The notes beneath the pieces are model-generated. The model ran no database searches. It was not told the DNA's origin and saw nothing but the letters and a program-made list of their open reading frames with translations. Made by a program: the position numbers and the translations under genes. From contig CAYUSB010000009.1 of the NCBI GenBank assembly GCA_964447205.1, positions 124,001-188,000 on the forward strand: a stretch of 64,000 nt of DNA, given 5' to 3'. The DNA is from JAEUKH01 sp964447205. Lineage in GTDB: Bacteria > Myxococcota_A > Polyangia > Polyangiales > Ga0077539. Below are positions 8,864-17,601 of the stretch, piece by piece (position 1 is the stretch's first letter; each line of letters starts with the position of its first letter).

Positions 8864-9052
8864 CGCGACTTCTTTCATAAATTGGGTGGCCGCGGTGCAG
8901 ACGCCACAGGCCCAAGCAGCGGCATAAGCACAGGTCTCGTCAGCGAACGCAAGCGCCGTCGCAGACCCGGATCAGGTTTGTGCGGAAATCAGGCCGTGAT
9001 CGGGCGACCGAATGCGCTACCCTCCCGAGTGCTTCACGGAGGACTTAAGACG
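8864..9052. other. Divergent intergenic region (promoters, no gene)
   Basis: 189 bases between two divergent genes. On the plus strand it holds TACCCT (9018-9023), a possible -10, and GGAGG (9039-9043) serving the Rieske gene. No gene or RNA was recognised. Confidence 0.4.
9018..9023 (+). promoter_or_regulatory. Putative -10 element upstream of the Rieske gene
   Basis: TACCCT lies 29 bases before the ATG at 9053, which has its own GGAGG ribosome-binding site. This is the leadered counterpart of the leaderless promoters seen elsewhere in the window. Confidence 0.35.
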
Positions 9053-9607
9053 ATGAACGATGTCGAGATCGGGCGGCGCAGGGTGTTGACGGTGCTGGGC
9101 GCGACGGGCGCCGCGGCAGGAATGGGCGCGATCCCGGGCTGCGGGGGCGACCCCGACCCGGGACCGGGCACGGACGCAGGCCCTGGGGCCGACACGGGCC
9201 CCAACCCCACCGACGGGGGCACCCTCACCGACACCGGGATGAACGCCCCCGCGGGCTTCGACGCCGGGGCCGTGGGCGACTACACCGCCCCCGCGTGGAA
9301 GATCTTCCGGGCCCCGACCCAGCGGGCCGTGGTCGGCCGCGACGCCATGGGCTTCTTCGCCCTCTCCACGGTGTGCCCCCACGAAAACTGCGACGTGCAT
9401 TTCCGCACCGGGGGGGCCTCCGCCACCGAGTCCGCCGACGGCTCGCTCTCGTGCCCCTGTCACAGCTCGCGGTTTACGGGCGACGGCACCTTCGTCTCGG
9501 GCCCCGCCAACCGCCCCCTGCGCGGCGTGGCCGTGGCCGTGGTCGAGGGCAGGGTTCGGGTCAATACCACCATGACCGTCGACCGGTCGGTCCGCGTGGC
9601 CGGCTGA
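9053..9607 (+). CDS. Tat-exported Rieske [2Fe-2S] lipoprotein
   Basis: 184 aa. ATG 9053 has GGAGG about 10 bases upstream. The N-terminus carries a twin-arginine motif (GRRRVLTVLG) and a lipobox-like IPGC at residues 27-30, so the folded protein is probably Tat-exported and lipid-anchored. After an Asp/Gly/Pro linker come CPHENC (108-113) and CPCHSS (134-139). C108, H110, C134 and H137 are the expected cluster ligands, and C113/C136 the conserved disulfide. It resembles the Rieske subunit of cytochrome bc complexes, but no cytochrome b or c1 gene is nearby, so its redox partner is unknown. Confidence 0.85.
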   Translation: MNDVEIGRRRVLTVLGATGAAAGMGAIPGCGGDPDPGPGTDAGPGADTGPNPTDGGTLTDTGMNAPAGFDAGAVGDYTAPAWKIFRAPTQRAVVGRDAMGFFALSTVCPHENCDVHFRTGGASATESADGSLSCPCHSSRFTGDGTFVSGPANRPLRGVAVAVVEGRVRVNTTMTVDRSVRVAG

Positions 9608-9624
9608 CCCCTAGGGAGCCTCCG

Positions 9625-9783
9625 AAACCGCGGCCAGTTCGGGATGTGTAGTTTTCTCAACGAGACGCAAGCCAGGCAAGGAAGGGCGACGACGGCGGGT
9701 TCCATGCCCGGCGAGGAGACCTGACGCCGCACGGCGACGCGGATCGGCAGAGAAGACTACGCATCCCGAGCTGGACGTGGTTT
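9625..9783 (+). mobile_element. 159-bp MITE-like element, copy 1
   Basis: The element is bounded by imperfect terminal inverted repeats of 34 bp (9625-9658 and 9750-9783, 29/34 matching), beginning AAACC and ending GGTTT. It differs from copy 2 at 22226-22384 at 7 of 159 positions by eye, with no indel. It has no protein-coding capacity of its own. It begins 17 bases after the Rieske stop, in a convergent intergenic gap. It is probably a non-autonomous element mobilised in trans. As RNA it would fold into one long hairpin and could act as a terminator. No clear target duplication was seen. Confidence 0.7.
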
Positions 9784-9801
9784 AAACCCCGACAGCGCCC
9801 C

Positions 9802-10434
9802 TCACCCCTCCCTCAGGTGCCGGGTGTCGTTGAGATCGACGGCCCGGACGCCCCCCGCCTCCAGGCTGAGCCGCTGCACGCTGCAGTTGTCGACCACAAA
9901 CCGCACCGCCTCGTCGTGCACCCCGAGCAGGTGCCGCAGCATGTGGTGAATGGCCACCCCGTGGCTCACCACCACCACCCGCCCCGCCCGATGCCCCGCG
10001 CAGAGAGCGGCCACGGCCGCGGCCACCCGCGCGCCGCAGGCCCGATGCGTCTCGCCGCCCGGGGGGCAGTGGTCGAGGGCCCGGGCCCGCAAGGCCAACC
10101 AGCCCGCCGGGTCGGTGGCCTCGAGCTCCCGGAAGCTCATCCCCTCCCACTGGCCCATGGCCCGCTCTCGGAGCCCAGGGCGCCGCTCGATCGTGACCCC
10201 CGCGCCCAGGGGGCCCATGGCCGCCAGGAGTTCTTCCGCGGTCTGTACGGCCCGCACGAGGTCGCTGGAGTACAGGGCCGTCAGGGCCGCTCCCTCGGCC
10301 GCAAGGGCCCTGCCCACCGCCGCCGCCTGGGCCCGGCCCCGGGCCGTCAGGGGCGAGGGGCTGTGGCCCGTAAACGCGCCCGCAGCGTTGCCCTCGGACT
10401 CACCGTGACGCACCAGGAGAAGCTCGACGCTCAT
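9802..10434 (-). CDS. Histidine phosphatase (phosphoglycerate mutase-like)
   Basis: 210 aa. The start is ATG at 10434; a GTG two codons upstream is the alternative. The catalytic RHGES motif is at residues about 9-13, with the LTARGRAQA helix, the conserved second Arg/Glu region RERAMGQWEG and the second catalytic His in VVVSHGVAIH. This is the complete histidine-phosphatase superfamily core, about the usual length for the cobalamin phosphatase/GpmB-like branch. The substrate (phosphosugar, alpha-ribazole phosphate or other) cannot be assigned; no cobalamin genes are nearby. It converges on copy 1 of the 159-bp element. Confidence 0.85.
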   Translation of the reverse strand: MSVELLLVRHGESEGNAAGAFTGHSPSPLTARGRAQAAAVGRALAAEGAALTALYSSDLVRAVQTAEELLAAMGPLGAGVTIERRPGLRERAMGQWEGMSFRELEATDPAGWLALRARALDHCPPGGETHRACGARVAAAVAALCAGHRAGRVVVVSHGVAIHHMLRHLLGVHDEAVRFVVDNCSVQRLSLEAGGVRAVDLNDTRHLREG

Positions 10435-10487
10435 CCCCACTGGGATAGCACTGGAAGGCCCAAGGGGTTCGGCCGGGTGTGATCTCG

Positions 10488-13400
10488 CTACGGCGTAAAC
10501 CGGAGCGTGAACGGATCGAGGACGCCGAAGGTGCTCGTCGACATCCCCTGGCCGAGGCCATTGGCGATGGAGGGGACACTCACGGCGGTGAGCGGCCCGT
10601 CGAAGGACGGGTCCAGGGCCCGAAGGCTGCGGTACTCAATCACTCCATCCTCGCGGAACTCGATCTCGATCTCGGGCGTGGAGACGCGCGCCTCGTCCAC
10701 GTCAAGGTCGTTGACCACGCGCCACCCGAACACCGCGCGGCGCAGGGGCGCGACGCCAAACTCCGCGTAGCAGACCATGGTGGCGTTGCCATACCGCGTG
10801 TCGAAGCGCGACACGCCCCACACCTGGGGGATGGGCGCTGTCGGCGTGAAGGTCGAAGGGAATTCTGCGGTGTCGGCGAAAGATCCGACGAAGACCACCG
10901 GCTGTGTGAGCGCCACGAGGGTCGAGGGGGTCTGTCGCGCCCAGGGGATCGGGAATCCGGCCTGCACCGACACGGTGCGCCGCAGCGGAAGGCGCGCGAA
11001 GGTGGGGAGCGTCTGCCCGTGTCGACAGGGGTCGGCGGCCACGGCGCCGCGCTGCAGGGTCATGCGCGCGAGATTGCGCGTGCAGACGCCGGCCACGCAG
11101 GTGCTCCCGGGCGCGCACGGGAGCGGACAGGGCGGACTCTGGGACTGGCAGACCTCGGACCGACACGAGAGCCCCGCGTCGCAGGGGTTCTCTGGGTCCT
11201 GTCGGCAGCCCTGGCTCAGTCGCCCGCTTCGCGCCCGACAGACACCGGCGACGCAGACGCGCTCTTCTACGCAGCCCACGGCTGTGTCGCAGGGCTCGCC
11301 CTCGTGCGCCGCGTCGACGCAGGTCGCATCCGTGGTGCCGCGCCTACAGACCAGGCCCTCGGCGCACCCGGGCCCCGTGTCCAGACACCGTCCCCGCAGC
11401 GCGCCGTCGGGTTGGCAGGTCGCGTCGAGGGCCACCGATGCAACGCAGGATGTCCCGCTTGCGCAGGAGAGCCCGTCCCGGCATCGCGTACTGAGGCGCC
11501 CGCACAGGCCGTACTCGCTGCAGGCGAGGCCGACGGGGCAGAGGCCGTGAACCGACGCAGGAAACGGCCCGCCGCACGGCCACTGCGTGGGATCGAACTC
11601 ACATCGGCCCACGGAGCAACGCAGTCCCTCCAAGCAGAGGGTGCCGTCGCCGCAGCTCTGCCCCGCGGAGGCCCCGGTCACGCAGGTGGTGCCGAGGCAG
11701 ACGAGGCCCGCTTCGCAAGGTGCACCCGGCGCGCGGCAGGCCCCCCACAACGCGCCGTCCGGTCGGCAGGTCGCCACGCCATCGCGGACCTTGCAGGAGG
11801 TTCCGACAGCGCACTGCTGGGAGCCGGGGACGCAGGGCGCGCCGCGGGCGACCTCGGGCTGACACCGGCCGTTGTTGGGAGAGCAGCGCTCGCCAGCGTC
11901 GCAGAGGGTGCCCTCGCGGCGACAGTACGCGCCGTCTACGCCGTTCACGACGCAGCGTCCGACGCCGTCACGCAGCTCGCAGGTGGTGCCGACCTGGCAG
12001 CGGTTCGCCGTGCGGGCCCGGTCGCAGGTCTCCCCCGCGGCGCGCTGCGGGACACACCGGGGATTGGCGGTCGTGGCAACCTCGCGGCACGCAAATCCCG
12101 CATCGCAGAAGGGTACCTGAAGCCGGCATCGCCCTCCCGGCACTCCGTCGACGACGCAGCGCGCGCCTTGCGGCGTGGTGCTGCACGTGGTGCCCGCGAC
12201 GCACGCGTCGAGCGCGAGGTTGATGTCACACGCACCGTCCACGGGGCGAGCGCGGCGACACCGGGCAGCAGGGTCGAGCACCCGCGACATGGTGCACGCG
12301 AGGCCCGCATCGCAGGACGCGCCCGATGTCCGACAGCGGCCTCCCTCGCCGCCGTCACGCACACAGGCCCCGAGGCCCGAGGTGGCCGTGCGGAGGCAGT
12401 GCGCGTCAGCCCCGCAGGTCTGCCAGCGGTTTGGCAGCTCGCACGAAGCTCCGTCGGGACGCGGCGGCAGGCACCGCGCGTCGATCGCCCCGGGCGTCTG
12501 CGAACAGGCGAACCCGTGATCGCACGGTGTGCCGAGGGTGCGGCAGCGCGCGAAGGGGGAGCCCTCGCTCACGCAGCGATCGCCGCCCGCGGCGCTCGCG
12601 CAGGATCCGAGCTCGCACTGCAGGGCCTCGACGCCCCGAGCGCCGCAGGGGCTCCCGAGTCGTGCAGCCGGGAGGCAACGCGGGAGCCTCTGGTCGGGCG
12701 TGCCGCGGCACCCGAGCCCGGGATCGCACGCAGGTCCCGCGGCGCGGCAGCGGCCCTCGATGGAGCCATCGGGCACGCAGTAGTGACCGCCGACGTTTCG
12801 CCCGCGCACCCGGAGGCACGCGCTGCCTGTGGCGCAGAAATTGGCGAGCTGCCGGGGGTCGCAGCGCTCGCCCACCGCCCGCTCGACGGTGACCTCGGTG
12901 ACCGTCACGTCGAAGCGTCCGAGCACGCCCAGCGCGCTGCCCACGGCGAAGAACACCGGGCTCAGCGCGGGCGCAGCCTGGGGCAGCAGCAGCACCGCGT
13001 CGGTACGCAGCGATTCGTCCTCAAGCCCGACCGCATCGTGGTTGCACCCCAACACCGCGGCGTCGTCGGCGCAGCGGTCGATGCGCCAGAGCACCGGGTC
13101 CATGGGCGCGCTCTCGAAGCCGTCGGTCACCGGATGGGCCTGCAGCAGAAGGCGTACGGCGCGTCGCGGGGTGTAGCGGAACACCACCACCCGGTCGACA
13201 TCGCTCGCGCACGCCCCGGGCGGCCGAAGCCGCGCCCCGAGGGTCGTACGCAGGTTGCTCCAGCGGATCCGTGTGGTGTCCCCGGAGCGCTCGCCGCGCT
13301 CCCCCACGTCGACGATGCCGCGCGGATCGCACGGCGCGAAGGGCCCCTCGTCCGTCGACACCGGCACGTCGACCCCCGTCGAAACGTCGGGCCGGTCGTC

Positions 13401-13826
13401 CAGCGGCGGACGGTCGGTCATGCCGACGTCATCCGTCCGTGTGTCGACGATCACGGACACATCGACCGCGTCGGGCGCATCGACCCCGTCGGGCGCATCG
13501 ACCCCGTCGGGCGCATCGACCACGTCGGGCGCATCGACCACCGCGGGCGCATCGACCACCGCGGGCGCATCGACCACCGCGGGCGCATCGACCAAGGCGG
13601 GCGCGGCGACGGTCGCGTCGGTGTGGGTCGCGGCGTCGAGGCACACGCACGCGCCGAGGCGGCGCCCCTCGTCGCAGCGCCGCTGGCCGCTTCGACCGTC
13701 GTCACACTGGCAAGACAGGCTGCGCCCGGGCACGCAGGCGTCGTCCGGGGGATCGGTCGCGCAGCCCGCGAGCGCGACGAACAACACGAACCACATCGCG
13801 AGAGTTCGAACGGGTCGCACGCGCAT
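10488..13826 (-). CDS. Giant cysteine-rich lipoprotein A
   Basis: 1112 aa. Lipobox LAGC at residues about 19-22. A header module follows with pattern CxCxDGRxGxxxC...GxCxC. A linker of VDAPxx hexapeptides (13461-13604) leads to a beta domain, then at least ten 45-60 residue repeats centred on CDAGLxC, GxxCxxxG and RC. The last 200 residues form a separate beta domain with EIEIEFREDGVIEYRSL. Lipoprotein B, upstream with a 12-bp gap, has the same plan and almost the same length, so this looks like a tandem duplication in one operon. A surface-exposed role is likely; the ligand is unknown. Composition is CGCG-rich and GGCC-poor compared with core genes. Confidence 0.75.
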   Translation of the reverse strand: MRVRPVRTLAMWFVLFVALAGCATDPPDDACVPGRSLSCQCDDGRSGQRRCDEGRRLGACVCLDAATHTDATVAAPALVDAPAVVDAPAVVDAPAVVDAPDVVDAPDGVDAPDGVDAPDAVDVSVIVDTRTDDVGMTDRPPLDDRPDVSTGVDVPVSTDEGPFAPCDPRGIVDVGERGERSGDTTRIRWSNLRTTLGARLRPPGACASDVDRVVVFRYTPRRAVRLLLQAHPVTDGFESAPMDPVLWRIDRCADDAAVLGCNHDAVGLEDESLRTDAVLLLPQAAPALSPVFFAVGSALGVLGRFDVTVTEVTVERAVGERCDPRQLANFCATGSACLRVRGRNVGGHYCVPDGSIEGRCRAAGPACDPGLGCRGTPDQRLPRCLPAARLGSPCGARGVEALQCELGSCASAAGGDRCVSEGSPFARCRTLGTPCDHGFACSQTPGAIDARCLPPRPDGASCELPNRWQTCGADAHCLRTATSGLGACVRDGGEGGRCRTSGASCDAGLACTMSRVLDPAARCRRARPVDGACDINLALDACVAGTTCSTTPQGARCVVDGVPGGRCRLQVPFCDAGFACREVATTANPRCVPQRAAGETCDRARTANRCQVGTTCELRDGVGRCVVNGVDGAYCRREGTLCDAGERCSPNNGRCQPEVARGAPCVPGSQQCAVGTSCKVRDGVATCRPDGALWGACRAPGAPCEAGLVCLGTTCVTGASAGQSCGDGTLCLEGLRCSVGRCEFDPTQWPCGGPFPASVHGLCPVGLACSEYGLCGRLSTRCRDGLSCASGTSCVASVALDATCQPDGALRGRCLDTGPGCAEGLVCRRGTTDATCVDAAHEGEPCDTAVGCVEERVCVAGVCRARSGRLSQGCRQDPENPCDAGLSCRSEVCQSQSPPCPLPCAPGSTCVAGVCTRNLARMTLQRGAVAADPCRHGQTLPTFARLPLRRTVSVQAGFPIPWARQTPSTLVALTQPVVFVGSFADTAEFPSTFTPTAPIPQVWGVSRFDTRYGNATMVCYAEFGVAPLRRAVFGWRVVNDLDVDEARVSTPEIEIEFREDGVIEYRSLRALDPSFDGPLTAVSVPSIANGLGQGMSTSTFGVLDPFTLRFTP
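13461..13604. repeat. Eight tandem 18-bp in-frame repeats (Val-Asp-Ala-Pro linker)
   Basis: Eight 18-base units of the type ATCGACCACCGCGGGCGC run in tandem with internal substitutions. Each encodes six residues of the VDAPAV type. The length is a multiple of three and lies inside the coding frame of lipoprotein A, so copy-number change would alter linker length without a frameshift. Confidence 0.85.
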
Positions 13827-13838
13827 CGACAGCAGGCC

Positions 13839-16800
13839 TCAGGGGTTTGGGAGGAAGCGCACGGTGGTCGGGGCCGTCACGCGCAGCGGCGGGCCGCGCA
13901 GCACCTGACCGGCCACGTTGAGCACGGGCTGCTGGGTCGGCCAGAAGTTGAAGAGGGGGGGCGGAGGCGGCAGGCGCAGGTAGCGGATCTCGTGCGTGCC
14001 GTCTTCGCCGAGCACGACCGCGACATCGAAGGTCTCCAGCGGCAGGGCGGGGGTGTCCGCGAAGTTCGAGGTGCCGCTGACGGCGGCCGTCCAGCCGCGC
14101 CATTGCAGGACCAGGCGACGCCGCGGCGCAGCGCCCTGCACCGCGGCGCAGCGCATCTCCAGCCGCAGCCGGTCGAGGGGGATGCCAGCCAACACGCGCA
14201 TCGCGTCGTTGCCGCTCCCATCGGTGAGCACCACCCCGAGGGTCGCGTCGAGCGTCAACGGCAGCATACGCAGCGCGTTCAACGGCCCCGCGTGGCTCGG
14301 GAGCGGGAACGGGAGCGGGAGCGTGGCCGGATCGTAGAGGTGATTCATCGTGAAGAGGTGCGACGGGCCCGCCGCGCACGCGTCGATGGGCGCAGCGCCC
14401 GCGATCACCTCGACACGATAGGCGCCGACTTCGCAGCGTCCCGCGGTGCAGACCCGTCCTTCCGCGCAGGCCGTGGACGACGTGCACGTCGAGGGCGAGG
14501 CGACGCAGACGGTGCCGACGCACGCGAGCCCAGCGTCGCACGACGGGCCGGGGGCCGGTCGACAGCTTGCGTTGAGCCCCCCGCGCGCAACGCACCGCAG
14601 CGGAGAGCCCCGGCACGTCGCCGTGTCCTCGCAGGCCCCCGAAGGGTTCGAGACGAAGCAGTTGGTCCCCGTCGTGAGCGTGGGCAGACAGCGCCGCACG
14701 CTGCGATCGCAGACGAGCCCGGCGTCACAGGGCGGACCGACCTCGCGACACCGACCGAGGCGCACACCCGGCGCCACACACACCGCCGCGCTGTCTCCGC
14801 GCACGAACACCGAGCAGCCCTCAAGGTGATCGCAGTACAAGGTCGTGCTGCACGGCTCGCCGAGGGCGCGGGACGGCTGACAGGTTTGCACCATGTCGCA
14901 GACCGATCCCGCGTCGCAGGGCGCAACGTCGAACACGTCGGCGCGACAGGAGCCGCCCGCGCTGCCGCGACGCCGACATAGGCTGCGTACGCAGGTCGAC
15001 TCCGGCCCACACGGCACGGCCCCGCTGCACGCCGCGCCGTCGGCCGCTGGGACGGCGCAGGAGCCGTTCGTGCTGCACGCGAGGCCGACCGCACAGGCGG
15101 GACCATGCTCGTGGCAGATTCGGCCCGCGGTACCGAGCGGCGTGCAGCGGCTCTCGGTGTCGAAGCTCTGGCAGTCATGACCCGGCGGGCACGTGGCGCT
15201 GTCGGCGCTCGGACCGCAGAGCGCACCGGCGAGCGCCACGCGACGACAGGTCGGGGGCGAGCCGACGCAGCGCAACCCCGCGTCGCAGCGATTCGAGTCG
15301 ACGCGGCAGCGCTGGCCGTTCGCGCCCGCCGCCGTGCAGACGCCCGTGACGCTGGTTCCCAGACACAGCGAGCCCTCGGGGCAGGCGTCGTTGAGACTTC
15401 GCAGGTCACAGGTCTGACCCAACGCGCGCACGGGCACACATCGGGGCGCGTCACTGCTCTCGCCGTTGCACGCGAGCCCCGCGTCGCAGCGAGGCCACGT
15501 CGTGCGGCAGCGTGCGCCGGCGCTGCCCGGGAGCACGCAGCGCTGATCGCTGCTGCTCAGCCCGAGGCACACCGCGCCAGGCGCGCAGGGCACGGTCCCG
15601 TCGACGCGGCACGCCTCGCCCAGGGCCGCCGCGGGCACGCACACCGCCTGGGGGTTGTCGGGACGGCGGTTGCACGCGAGGCCCGCGTCGCACGCCTCGC
15701 CGCGCACCCGACAGCGGCCGCCGCGGGCGCCCACACGAAGGCACCGACCCACCATCGACCCCAGCGGCGCCACGCAGGCGGTGCCGTCGGCGCACGCGCC
15801 GAGGGGACTCATCGCGCAGTGCGCGCCCTCGGGCTGGGCGTTGACGCAGCGTGCGTTGCGGGCGCCGGCCGACTCGCTGCAGATCAGGCCGGCGGCGCAC
15901 GGCGTCGAACCCTCGCGGCAGCGCCCCATCCACGCGCCGTCGACGGCGCACTCGGGCCCCGAGGCCCCGAGCACACAGGTCCCCTGGGGGCAGGTCCAGA
16001 GGCGCGCGGTCGCCACGGAGCAAGCCGACATCGTGGTGGGCACGCAGCGCGATGCGACGTGCCCCGGCCTGCCATCACACGCGAGGTCGCGGTCACACGG
16101 CGCGCCCACGATCCGACAGCGACCGAAGCGAGCCCCGTCGGGAACACATCGCGACTCCTCCTGCACATAGCCCTGCCCCTCGCACGACGAACCGACCGCG
16201 CACACGTCGCGACGCAGGTTGGGATCGCAGAGAGCCCCGGGAGCTTGCTCACCGGGGTGCTCGACGACCCGCAGCAGAAAGCGCCCGAGGCTCGCGCCAC
16301 GGCCGGCCACGGCGAGATAGATCGCCGCCCCTGGTTCCACCCGCGTGGGGAGCGCGAAGACGGCGCGCTCGTCGGTGATGCGACCGTCGTCGACGCACAC
16401 GAGCGGAGCGCGCCCCTCTTCGCAGCGGTCGAGGGCCCACGCGACGGGATTCAGCCGCTCCGAGGTGCTCATCGCGGGCAGCCACACCAGGGGCTCCACC
16501 GACACGCTCACGCGGGCCGAGGTGTGCGCGACGTAGCGAAAGACCACCGTGCGACTGGCTCGATCGGCGCACCACGCAGGGGCCTCCATCGCATCGGGCA
16601 ACGTGAAGGTGTTGTCGCCGACATAGAGCGTCGCGGGCCCCTCTCGTTCACCCACGCGCTGGAGGTCGATGATCGCCTCGGCCGCACACGGATGCTGCGG
16701 AGACCCGGCAGGCGCATCGACGGGCCTGGGCTGGTCGGTCGGCACATCGACACGCACGCCAGCGTCCAGGGTCGCGAACACATCGACGATGTCGCGCGCA

Positions 16801-17207
16801 TCGGGGCGGTCCGTGGTGGTGATGACATCCGCCGCGGGAACATCGATCGTGTGCACGACGTCGGGCACGCTCGGTACATCGACGGGGTCGGTCGATCGAT
16901 CGATGGGCACGTCGGATGCGTCGGGCACGTCGGGCACGTCGGGCACGTCGGGCGTATCTTCAATCCCCAGGTCGACGGGCGGCGCCGCGTCCGTACAGGT
17001 ACACACCCCAAAAGATCTGTGAGGCAGGCACTGTTGCACACCGCGTCGACCGTCTTCGCAGGCGCAGTCCACCGTTTGTCCTTCAGCGCATCCCGCCGGC
17101 GGAGGCGAACTGCATGCTGAGACAATACACAAGATCCAAGCCAGAACCCCCTGCGTGCCACCCGACGCCAGGGAACGCACCCTGCGGCGCTCGGAACGGT
17201 CACCCAT
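13839..17207 (-). CDS. Giant cysteine-rich lipoprotein B
   Basis: 1122 aa from the ATG at 17207. The long open frame to 17426 has no signal, whereas this start places a hydrophobic segment ending SAC within about 36 residues. TACATC sits 7 bases before this ATG, and no ribosome-binding site is well placed. The plan matches lipoprotein A: the CxCxDGRxG header, an Asp/Val/Pro linker, a beta domain with VVFRY, about a dozen CDAGLxC repeats, and a C-terminal beta module with RRRLVLQWRGW and VVLGEDGTHEIRYL, which recalls nidogen-like surface beta-sandwiches. It is co-directional with and 12 bp from lipoprotein A. Confidence 0.7.
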   Translation of the reverse strand: MGDRSERRRVRSLASGGTQGVLAWILCIVSACSSPPPAGCAEGQTVDCACEDGRRGVQQCLPHRSFGVCTCTDAAPPVDLGIEDTPDVPDVPDVPDASDVPIDRSTDPVDVPSVPDVVHTIDVPAADVITTTDRPDARDIVDVFATLDAGVRVDVPTDQPRPVDAPAGSPQHPCAAEAIIDLQRVGEREGPATLYVGDNTFTLPDAMEAPAWCADRASRTVVFRYVAHTSARVSVSVEPLVWLPAMSTSERLNPVAWALDRCEEGRAPLVCVDDGRITDERAVFALPTRVEPGAAIYLAVAGRGASLGRFLLRVVEHPGEQAPGALCDPNLRRDVCAVGSSCEGQGYVQEESRCVPDGARFGRCRIVGAPCDRDLACDGRPGHVASRCVPTTMSACSVATARLWTCPQGTCVLGASGPECAVDGAWMGRCREGSTPCAAGLICSESAGARNARCVNAQPEGAHCAMSPLGACADGTACVAPLGSMVGRCLRVGARGGRCRVRGEACDAGLACNRRPDNPQAVCVPAAALGEACRVDGTVPCAPGAVCLGLSSSDQRCVLPGSAGARCRTTWPRCDAGLACNGESSDAPRCVPVRALGQTCDLRSLNDACPEGSLCLGTSVTGVCTAAGANGQRCRVDSNRCDAGLRCVGSPPTCRRVALAGALCGPSADSATCPPGHDCQSFDTESRCTPLGTAGRICHEHGPACAVGLACSTNGSCAVPAADGAACSGAVPCGPESTCVRSLCRRRGSAGGSCRADVFDVAPCDAGSVCDMVQTCQPSRALGEPCSTTLYCDHLEGCSVFVRGDSAAVCVAPGVRLGRCREVGPPCDAGLVCDRSVRRCLPTLTTGTNCFVSNPSGACEDTATCRGSPLRCVARGGLNASCRPAPGPSCDAGLACVGTVCVASPSTCTSSTACAEGRVCTAGRCEVGAYRVEVIAGAAPIDACAAGPSHLFTMNHLYDPATLPLPFPLPSHAGPLNALRMLPLTLDATLGVVLTDGSGNDAMRVLAGIPLDRLRLEMRCAAVQGAAPRRRLVLQWRGWTAAVSGTSNFADTPALPLETFDVAVVLGEDGTHEIRYLRLPPPPPLFNFWPTQQPVLNVAGQVLRGPPLRVTAPTTVRFLPNP
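16919..16955. repeat. 9-bp tandem repeats encoding an Asp-Val-Pro linker
   Basis: Four near-identical 9-base units (GTCGGGCAC type) lie inside lipoprotein B and encode repeated DVP tripeptides next to the header module. Confidence 0.7.
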
Positions 17208-17601
17208 GAAGGGGGATGTACTCCAACGGGTTCGCCCCGTCGAGTACCCACCCGCATGGAGCTTCGGGTCCACAGAACTGTCGACAGATTCCCTGCTGTG
17301 CGAAGCGCCCTCGCGCCGCGCGATGCCCTGCCGGTCGACACAGCGCGCGCTGGAAGAACCGCGGAGAGATCGGGTACGGCGGTGTCGGAGAGCGCTTCGG
17401 GCTCGTGGTGCGCGGACGGCGAGCACAGGAAGTGCTTTGCCAGTCGATGGTCAGCACGCTTGGAGCAGCGTCGGCCCACTGCCCGACATTGCGGTCAAGC
17501 AGCGTGGTGCTGCTACGTTCCCTTGTCCGCGAACATCTGGTCGAGCGCCTTGGCGGTGACCGCCTGGGTGATCCAGCGCTTCACCGCGCCGCTGGGTTTT
17601 C
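17208..17601. other. 394-bp gap without a confident gene
   Basis: No ORF with a plausible start or family was found. The minus strand at about 17515-17580 reads a short segment containing RWITQAVTAKALDQMF before a stop, with a feel of coding sequence. It has no start and no continuation and could be a decayed gene (a transposase remnant is one guess). The putative -10 for lipoprotein B lies at 17215-17220. Confidence 0.3.
17215..17220 (-). promoter_or_regulatory. Putative -10 element for lipoprotein B
   Basis: Reads TACATC on the minus strand, 7 bases before the ATG at 17207, with no ribosome-binding site in between. Confidence 0.35.

Noticed and set aside
9460..9732. Small minus-strand ORF in element copy 1, with a similar one in copy 2 at 22223-22462
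   Set aside because: The shared peptide is only the translation of the repeated DNA; flanks differ, there is no start signal, and it overlaps the Rieske gene.
9802..10434. Cobalamin phosphatase (cobC) assignment
   Set aside because: The histidine-phosphatase motifs fit many substrates and there are no cobalamin genes in the window.
13461..13604. CRISPR-like array of regular repeats
   Set aside because: Units are contiguous 18-mers without spacers, keep the reading frame of a lipoprotein and encode a linker; no cas genes are nearby.
10479..14981. Plus-strand open frame of 1500 codons opposite the giant lipoproteins
   Set aside because: Its translation is low-complexity Arg/Ala/Gly/His-rich, it has no signal or domain, and it lies opposite two well-supported genes with lipoboxes and ordered Cys repeats. 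Long antisense frames are expected at this GC content.
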